In this document: positions 57,079 to 64,000 of the stretch, piece after piece
Numbering within the stretch: the stretch's first letter is position 1
Layout: every line of letters starts with the position of its first letter
NCBI GenBank assembly: GCA_027924645.1
Contig: BSBN01000213.1
Location: forward strand, 35,714,501-35,778,500
DNA length: 64,000 bases
DNA from: Cunninghamia lanceolata
Lineage: Eukaryota > Streptophyta > Pinopsida > Cupressales > Cupressaceae
Direction: 5' to 3'
Translations under genes and position numbers: made by a program
Notes under the pieces: generated by a model
Databases searched by the model: none
What the model was told of the DNA's origin: nothing
What the model saw: the letters and a program-made list of their open reading frames with translations, nothing else

Positions 57079-57804
57079 ATGATATTTATTTTCATTTACA
57101 AAAAAAGAGTTAGACATACAATGACTGATGGTGGATCAGGTCTTAATGTCTATGGCATAGGCTTGTTATATAAAATCAATGTTGGTATCTCTCTTATTAA
57201 ACCAGATAAACTTAACATTCATGGCTTTGATGATGTTGGTAGACAATCATTGGGTACCATCACCTTGCCTCTTATGGTTGGTCCAATGACTTTTCCTACC
57301 CTTATCCATGTCATGCCTAATTCTCTTTCATATAATCTTCTTCTTGGTAGACCTTGGATTCATGCCATGGGGGCAGTCCCGTCTACCCTTCATCAATCAG
57401 TAAAGTTTGTTCACAATGACCAACTTTATACAATTGAAGCTGATCTGATCAAGGATATTTGTTTACAAACTGAAGTTCAAACTAAAAAATATTTCAAATT
57501 CTTTTCTGCTCTTCCTAAAATTAATTATTCTCTTGAGGAGATTATAATAGATGAATCTAGCTCACCTTTGAATACACCCTTTGGTGATGATTGGGGTTCA
57601 TTAGACTTTACACCTACCTTTGTTGGAGAATATAAAGTTTTGCCATCAAATCCAAAAAATCCTAAGGTGGCTTCAGTTTCTACTCCTATATCACCTAAGA
57701 TTATCTTGAAACATAATGATGATAATACTTATGCTTATACTACTAAATATGAGAACTATGGATCACCTCCTTCCTCATCAGAAATGGCATCTTTATATGG
57801 TTGA
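57079..57804 (+). pseudogene. Tat-type aspartic protease (element J)
   Basis: TDGGSGLNVYGIGLL near 57125 stands at the active site: the family has D-N/G-G-S here, and the catalytic Asp is kept. RQSLGTITLPLMVGPMTF and SYNLLLGRPWIHAMGAVPST (57330-57390) form the second half. After it comes a Ser/Pro-rich tail. The frame ends at TGA 57802-57804, just before copia K. Confidence 0.85.
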
Positions 57805-57831
57805 GGGTTTCAAATCCTCTCTCAATGTGGA

Positions 57832-59059
57832 TGTTGCAAGTATGAGGATAACCAGTGCTGTCATTGATGTCAACATACTCATATTGCATTAATGAGAAGG
57901 ATTGGATGAGCTATGTGCTGAGGATATTGAGGAAATTAGTCTCAATCAGGAACAGTGATGATAGTAAGGTAAAAGTCCAAGATAAGATGAAGATCAAACA
58001 ATGCGGTTTAAAGGGTTTGCAGATATGAGTCTTGAGATGATCCAGTCAAGTTTTCAGAGGTCCGCATAATGATATGAAGAAGTTATGATTACTCTAGTAG
58101 AACTGGTTCCGGTAGATGTTTAGTGATGACAGAGTGTCACAGATTGGTTCGGTGAGCTCCAGATTTGCATTTTCTCAGTCTGCTGATTGGAGGGAGTGTT
58201 GAAGAAGTCCGTGTGAAGTGACAACTAGATTTGTTCATGGTTTGGAGGTCCAGAAGCACCATTTTCATTGTGACAGTGATGACAGACTGTGTTCTTAATG
58301 TTCTAGATGAAGAAGAGAAGAATTTCAAGAAGATGATAAAGTGCGGATGTTGTTGGTGACTCAGGAAAGGTTTTGGTGATCCTTGGATCATGTACAATTC
58401 TTATTGGTGGTTTGCATTGAAGTTAGAGTGTGGATTTGATGTAAAGACCACCAGTTGTTGGTGTTCTTCCTGAGACAGGCCGACCGGATGTGTTACACAT
58501 CTTCTAGATGATATAAAAGTGTTTGCCGACTTAGATGATTATTCCTAAGTTGATACCTTGTATAAATAAAGGATTGTGAAGTCATTCCAAAGTGTGAAGT
58601 GTGTGGATGAGTGCGGCATTGCAAAGAAGAAGAGTGAAAGGCAGAGCAGGAGGTTTTGGGCTTAATGGAACTGATCCAGGCATGGTAAAGATGTTAATCT
58701 CTAGTTCAAGTTTGTGATACTTGTTACTTTGTAGACAATGTGTCTCTTGTAGGCAATGTGCCTCTTGTGAGCAGTGTGCTTGGGCAGTGAGCCCTAATTG
58801 GCATGTGCCATCTATTTTTCTTATTCTTCTAACAGAGAATAATCCTTGGGTTAATCACCCTGTGGTTTTTCCCTTAACCGGGTTTTCCATGTCAAAATCT
58901 TGGTGTCTCATGTGTTGATGTGTATCTGCTATGGTGTTTATGCTTTATGCTTTCATGAATGATAAATTGCTATGCTATTGAATAACAAAGTGGATTTAAG
59001 TGTTTGAATTGTAAGCAAGTTTAGGATAACTGATTCACCTCCCCTCTTAGTTATCAACA
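57832..59059 (+). repeat. 5' LTR of element K
   Basis: It starts TGTTGCAAGTATGAGG and ends TTATCAACA, 1228 bp. 58730-58930 is the block shared with element G. Confidence 0.95.
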
Positions 59060-59061
59060 AT

Positions 59062-59073
59062 TGGTATCAGAGC
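59062..59073 (+). promoter_or_regulatory. primer binding site of element K
   Basis: TGGTATCAGAGC, initiator tRNA-Met type, two bases after the LTR. Confidence 0.95.
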
Positions 59074-59116
59074 CAAGTTCCTCTAAAAAGAGCTTAACCA
59101 CTTGAGAAGATCTAAG

Positions 59117-60011
59117 ATGTCGTCATACAAGAAGGATAGTCTGAAGTTTGATGGAACCAACTTCTCTCTTTGGAAAGGCCGCATGAAATGTCACTTGGAG
59201 TGTATGGGAAAGGTGTACTTGTCCATGGTCACAAAAGCATATGTACCTCCACAGGGTGGTCTGACAACTCTAAATGAAATCACAGATGCTGAAAATAATC
59301 TGCAGACCAAAGAGGCTCTTCTAAGTGCTTTAACTGACTCAGAACTCTCAAATGTTATTGACCTTCCAACTGCCTATGAGATTTGGGTTAAACTACAAAT
59401 TGGCATGAAGGAGATGACTATGTTAAGTGTGCAAGGTTTCAGAGTCTAAAAGGGAAATTTGAAAGATGAGAGATGATGAAAATATTACTACCTTTATGCC
59501 TAGAGTCAATGAGCTGGTGTGTGGAATTAGGAATGCTAGTGGAGTCTTGGATGAAAATGAGATTGTTGGCAAAGTTCTCAGATCCCTTCCTGCTGCCTAC
59601 AAAATCAAGGTTGCTTCCATTGATGAATTCAGAGCCCATACAACTGTCACAAGAGACCAATTGGCTGGCAAACTGGTTGCATTTGAAATGATCAAGTTTG
59701 GAGATGATCCCCCCAAGACTGAATCTGCATTCAAAGCCAGTGCCTCTGTGAAAGGTAAACAAAGATTTGATCCGGGAGAAAACTCTTCAAGGAAGCTATC
59801 ATGGTATGATCAAGAAAGAAGAGACATGGAAGTGGAAGAAGTAGAAACAACTCAACTTGAAGCCCTCATTGCAAAGAGACTTCCAAGAGGATCTGGTAAG
59901 TATGAAGGAAAATTACCCTTTAAGTGCTTCAACTGCAATAAGATTGGTCATTTTGCCTCAAGATGTCTGGAAAGATCTACAAGGTCAAATTCTAACAGAC
60001 AAAGGTTCTAA
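59117..60011 (+). pseudogene. copia gag, UBN2 type with one zinc knuckle (element K)
   Basis: Start MSSYKKDSLKFDGTNFSLWK at 59117. Capsid pieces: WKGRMKCHLECMGK, LSALTDSELSNVID, and (after two small frameshifts between 59400 and 59470) RDDENITTFMPRVNELV and RDQLAGKLVAFEM. Zinc knuckle CFNCNKIGHFASRC at about 59929-59970. The frame goes on into protease past a TAA at 60009. Confidence 0.92.
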
Positions 60012-60101
60012 AAGAATTGTTATTATGTTCATGAAGAAGATGATAATGAAGGAGTAACAGATGATGAATCAGAGATAGAAAACAAATCTGGAAATGAATG
60101 G

Positions 60102-60440
60102 GTGTTTATTGCCATCAAGGAAGAAGATCTAATGTCATCTGAATTTGTCAATCATAAGGTTGTAGAAAGAGCTTTGGCTGCCCAAGTTGAAAAAAAGGAT
60201 GATTGGGTTATTGATAGTGAATGCTCTCACCATATGACAGGTGACAAGAACAAGTTCTTAGATTTGGAAAGGTATGAAGGAGGAATGGTAAAGCTTGGTG
60301 ATAATTCTACTGGTAGAATCAGAGGTAGGGGCACTATTTCTTTTGATGGAAAGAACAAAACCGGTAATGTATTGTATGTTGAAGGATTGAAGCACAATCT
60401 TCTCAGTGTTGGATAGTTGGTGGACAAAGGTTATGATCTC
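60102..60440 (+). pseudogene. copia protease (element K)
   Basis: DWVIDSECSHHMTGDKNKF near 60203: the catalytic Asp is present but the DSG glycine is Glu (GGA/GGG to GAA type change). GNVLYVEGLKHNLLSVG and a TAG at 60414 follow. The substitution alone should inactivate it. Confidence 0.9.
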
Positions 60441-61645
60441 CGGTTCAAGAATGGAAGATGCAGGATCTTTGAAAGTTCCAGAACTGAGATTGCATCCGGT
60501 ATTCAAACAAAAGGTAATATCTTTCATCTAGTTGGTACTAATAAAAGTTGTCTGTTTGTTCAAGTTAATCAGAGTTGGCTATGGCATAGAAGGATGTGTC
60601 ATGTAAATTTTGATAACATCATCAAGATAAGAAATACTCAGGTTGTAAGAGATCTTCCAAAATTGGTAAAACCTACAAATAGTTTGTGCAAAGAATGTCA
60701 GCTAGGTAAACAGAGCAGAGTCTCATTCAAAAGCAAGGATCAGTCCTCTACCAGATTATTGGAATTAGTTCATACTGATCTATGTGGTCTGATAAGAATC
60801 AAGAGTATGCAAGGTGATAGATACTTCATGTTATTGATTGATGATCATTCCTGGATGATGTGGGTTACCTTTCTGAAAGAGAAATCAGAAGCTTTTGAGA
60901 AGTTCAAAAATCTTCAAGGCTATGGTAGAGAATCAAACCGGATTAAAACTGAAATGTCTGAGGTCTGATAGAGGTGGTGAATTCACATCCGGTGAATTCA
61001 TAGATTTTTGTGAGAAGCATGGTATAAAGAGACAGTTATCTACTCCTAGGACTCCACAGCAGAATGGAGTAGTAGAAAGAAAGAACTGGACCATTCAGGA
61101 AGCATCCAGGACAATGATGATGGAAGCAAATGTTCCCCAAATGTTTTGGAGAGAAATTGTCAGCACTACAGTCTACACTCGCAATTGAGTTCAAATCAAA
61201 AGCAATACCGGTAAGAATCCTTATGAACTTTGGTTTGGCATCACTCCTACTGTGAGATATTTTAGAGTATTTGGTAGCAAATGTTACATTAAAAGAGATG
61301 AAGATCTAGGAAAGTTTGATGCTAGAAGTGATGAAGGAATTTTCTTGGGTTACTCCACTCAAAGCAAAGCATACCAGTGTTACAATAAGAGACTGAGAAA
61401 GATGATAGAAAGTACAAATGTGAAGGTTGATGAAGGAATTGAGAAGCCCTCAAGGTTTTACGAATATGATGAAGATGATCAGAATGGTACTCTGGTTCAA
61501 GGAGCTCAATCCTCTTCTAAAAATCAGATTCAGACTGATCTGGTAAATCAGGAAGAAGAAATAGGTCTGAATGAGCTTGATCAAGAAACAGAAGTGCAAG
61601 AAACTTCCAAAGTTCCAAGGTATGTAAGACTGAACCACTTGTAAG
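60441..61645 (+). pseudogene. copia integrase (element K)
   Basis: Zinc-binding WHRRMCHVNFDN ... CKECQLGKQ (60580-60710); ELVHTDLCG (first Asp, 60770); a frameshift near 60905; RSDRGGEFTSGEF (second Asp, 60965); QQNGVVERKN (Glu, 61060). After a TGA at 61186, ELWFGITPTVRYFRVFGSKC and DEGIFLGYSTQSKAY form the C-terminal part. A linker ends at TAA 61642. Confidence 0.93.
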
Positions 61646-62760
61646 ATCAGATCATAGGTGACAAAAGCAAAGGTGTGCAAACTAGAAGGACAATTGCTCA
61701 AAATTTAGATGAATATTGTCTGATTTCAAAGATTGAGCCTAAGACAATAAATGAAGCCTGCAATGATGGAAACTAGACCAAAGCAATGGAGGAAGAGCTA
61801 ATGCAAATTGAGAAAAATCACACTTGGGATCTTGTTTCCATACCTAGAAACAAGAATGTGATTGGAACCAAATGGGTCTTCCAGAACAAACTAAATGAAG
61901 TTGGTGAGGTAATCAGAAACAAAGCTAGTTTAGTTTGCAAAGGCTACTCTCAAATAGAAGGAATTGATTTTGAAGAAACCTTTGCTCCGGTGGCAAGAAT
62001 TGAAGTAGTCAGATTATTTCTTACATTTGTTGCCTTCAAAGACTTCAAGGTATATCAGATGGATGTCAAGTTTGCCTTCCTAAATGGTGATTTGGAAGAC
62101 GTATACATTGAGCAACCAGATGGATTTCAATTGTCTGATCATGGTGATATGGTATGCAAGTTGAAGAAAGCACTGTAGGGATTGAAGCAAGCCCCAAGAG
62201 CTTGGTATGAAAGATTGGATAAACATCTTGTGCATATTGGTTTCAACAAAGGTACTGCTAACAGTAACTTATATTTTAAAATTGATCATGAAAACATCTT
62301 GATTGTTGAAGTATTTGTTGATGATATCATCTTTGGAGGAAAAGATAGCATGTGTAAAACTTTTGCAAATCAAATGAAAAGTGAGTTTGAGATGTCTATG
62401 CTTGGTGAAATGAATTTCTTCTTGGGTCTACAAATTACTTAAACAAAGAAAGGGATCTTCATTTCTCAGACCAAATATGTGAAAGAATTGTTGAGGAAAT
62501 TTGGGATGGAAGATTCAAAGCCAATGAATACTCCCATGGCAACTGGATGCAAGTTGAGCAAAGATGATGACTCTCCTAAGGCAGATCAGACAAAGTACAG
62601 ATCAATGATTGGTGGATTGTTGTATCTCACTCAAACTAGACCAGATATTATGCAAGTTGTTGGTCTTGTTGCTAGATTCTAGGCTGATCCCAGAGAATCT
62701 CATGTCATGGTAATCAAGAGAATTTTTAGATATCTAAAAGGGATAGTGGAGTATGGTTTG
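61646..62760 (+). pseudogene. copia reverse transcriptase (element K)
   Basis: [19 protein letters not shown] (61783), [54 protein letters not shown] (catalytic Asp, 62055), LKQAPRAWYERLDKHL (62182), VFVDDIIFGG (catalytic pair, 62310), MLGEMNFFLGLQIT and RSMIGGLLYLTQTRPDIM (62600). One frame from 60895 to about 62760, with stops at 61774, 62176, 62440 and 62680. It ends at the fold-back site. Confidence 0.93.
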
Positions 62761-62817
62761 TGGTATCCTAGAGATCATGATTTCTCTCTAGGATACCACA
62801 AACCATACTCCACTATC
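62742..62817. repeat. 33-bp perfect inverted repeat at a deletion in RNase H
   Basis: Arms 62742-62774 and 62785-62817 are exact reverse complements with a 10-base loop. Immediately after, 62816-62832 repeats 62785-62801 directly. Reading breaks here: the frame jumps from the start of RNase H to its AEAEYIAA helix, skipping the segment that in element E includes the first RNase H Asp. Confidence 0.95.
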
Positions 62818-63181
62818 TCTAGGATACCACAATACAGCTGAAGCAGAATACATTGCAGCAGTAGGTTGTTGCACTTAAGTTTTATGGATGAAGTAGATGC
62901 TAAGAGATATTAAAGTTAAGTATGAGGAGCCTATCACAATTTTCTATGATAATTCAAGTGCAATAAATATTTCTAAGAATCTGGTGTTGCACTCTAAGAC
63001 TAAGCATATATCTATCAAGTTTCACTTTCTGAGAGAGCAAGTGAACAAGGATGAAGTTAGACTGGAGTTTGTGCCTTCTAAGGATCAGATTGCAGATATC
63101 TTTACTAAACCTCTTCCCAAGGACTCTTTTGAGTTTCTCAGGAAGAAGTTAGGGGTTATTGCCCCTCTGGTGATGAACTAG
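62818..63181 (+). pseudogene. copia RNase H, C-terminal part (element K)
   Basis: AEAEYIAAVGCC near 62837 (catalytic Glu), then stops, then MLRDIKVKYEEP, FYDNSSAINISKNLVLHSKT (catalytic Asp, near 62945) and DQIADIFTKPLPKDSF near 63085. It ends at TAG 63179-63181, the normal end of pol. The N-terminal third of the domain is missing. Confidence 0.9.
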
Positions 63182-63254
63182 GATGCATTGATGTGCATCA
63201 GTCTGGTGGATATCACAGTCATATCTTATGATCTGGATTAGTGATGGAGAGCTG

Positions 63255-63502
63255 CTACTCAGGGGGAGCAGCTGGTATGATCCTGATGTGTCAAAGTTGC
63301 AAGTATGAGCCCTTTGCCATTGATGTCAAAGGGGGAGAGAAGACGTGAAAAACAAGTGGTTGATGATCAAAGGGGGAGTAGTAAAGAAAGAGAAGACATG
63401 TGAAGAGTTGCTGCTGATAGGGGGAGCTATGACAGAAAGGAGAAGTTCTTGTCTTGATGGTTTTTCACATCATATGTTGCCATAAATGACAAAGGGGGAG
63501 AT
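63255..63502 (+). promoter_or_regulatory. polypurine tract array of element K
   Basis: Five GGGGGAG runs near 63260, 63330, 63369, 63416 and 63494, most in an AAAGGGGGAG context; the last (63491-63502) abuts the 3' LTR. Confidence 0.85.
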
Positions 63503-64000
63503 TGTTGCAAGTATGAGGATAACCAGTGTTGTCATTGATGTCAACATACTCATATTGCATTAATGAGAAGGATTGGATGAGCTGTGTGCTGAGGATATTG
63601 AGGAAATTAGTCTCAATCAGGAACAGTGAAGAACAGTGATGGCAGTAAGGTGAAAGTCCAAGATAAGATGAAGATCAGAGGATGCGGTTTAAAGGGTTTG
63701 CAGATATGAGTCTTGAGATGATCCAGTCAAGTTTTTAGAGGTCCGCATAATGATATGAAGAAGTTATGATTGCTCTAGTAGAACCGGTTCTAGCAGATGT
63801 TTAGTGATGACAGAGTGTCACAGATTGGTCCGGTGAGCTTCGAATTTGCATTTTCTCAGTCTGCAGATTGGAGGGAGTGTTGAAGAAGTCCATGTGAAGT
63901 GAAAACTAGATTTGTTCATGCTTTAGAGGTCCAAAAGCACCATTTTCATTGTGACAGTGATGACAGACTATGTTCTTGATGTTCCAAATGAAGAAGAGAA
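63503..64000 (+). repeat. 3' LTR of element K (truncated by window end)
   Basis: It aligns with 57832-58320; it differs by a 9-base duplication (GAACAGTGA near 63620) and scattered transitions. Confidence 0.95.

Larger units (their letters stand above)
54283..57831 (+). mobile_element. Tat-like Ty3 element, 5' part, cut by copia K (element J)
   Basis: A 5' LTR (TGTAACATC...CATCACA), the primer site TTTTGGTGAACC, a leader, and a gag-protease frame. It breaks off at 57831 inside or just after the protease region where copia K starts. The rest lies beyond the window. The same family, on the other strand, is element D. Confidence 0.8.
57832..64000 (+). mobile_element. Ty1/copia element, 3' LTR truncated by the window (element K)
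   Basis: 5' LTR 57832-59059, tRNA-Met primer site, gag, protease, integrase, reverse transcriptase, RNase H, purine-tract array, and 498 bases of the 3' LTR. The left target duplication would be GTGGA (57827-57831). UBN2-type gag and protein style match element E; the LTR shares blocks with element G. Confidence 0.95.

Noticed and set aside
1..64000. CRISPR arrays, rRNA, riboswitches, bacterial operons
   Set aside because: No spaced identical repeats of that type and no conserved RNA motifs; the sequence is plant nuclear repeat DNA.

Overview
The window is plant nuclear DNA made almost entirely of LTR retrotransposons nested inside one another, most of them long dead. I see no host gene, no RNA gene and no CRISPR array. 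The mixture (Tat-type Ty3 with a second RNase H, a Ty3 chromovirus with a C-terminal chromodomain, and Ty1/copia elements primed by initiator tRNA-Met) is that of a large-genome seed plant. The age and depth of the nesting would suit a conifer or other gymnosperm, but nothing here proves that.

Layout. (A) 1-~9692: 3' part of a + strand Tat element: RNase H, second RNase H and integrase, a non-coding tail with 150-bp tandem repeats, an antisense plant-mobile-domain (PMD) gene, a polypurine tract, and a 3' LTR carrying about ten AT-rich hairpins. (B) 9796-13194: a dead ~1130-codon ORF of unknown function. (C) 13195-15427: unassigned DNA with an (AT)n run and a long palindrome. (D) 15428-46612: a minus-strand Tat-like element, itself broken by two insertions. 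In its left LTR sits (E) a minus-strand copia element, 16194-37108 (TSD CCTAC). Each LTR of E was in turn hit: the left one by (F) a Ty3 deletion derivative that keeps only protease plus a Lys/Glu-rich tail (16481-21865, TSD AAAAG), the right one by (G) a non-autonomous element (28071-35664, TSD GGAAC) with four zinc knuckles and a second large unknown ORF. Element D's protease is cut by (H) another minus-strand copia, 39852-~44470. (I) 47162-54230: a complete chromovirus with both LTRs and TSD CTATT, sitting in an LTR-like fragment. (J) 54283-57831: the 5' LTR and gag-protease of a + strand Tat element, cut by (K) a + strand copia element, 57832-64000, whose 3' LTR runs off the window.

How they relate. 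G shares an LTR segment, primer site and polypurine pattern with K, so it probably used proteins from K-like copia elements. F shares protease sequence with chromovirus I and probably depended on such elements. The ORFs in B and G have similar size and layout and may be one family; they are the best candidates for something undescribed. Most stop codons that break these ORFs are TAG or TGA at positions where CAG or CGA would fit, as expected for decay of methylated cytosines in silenced DNA.
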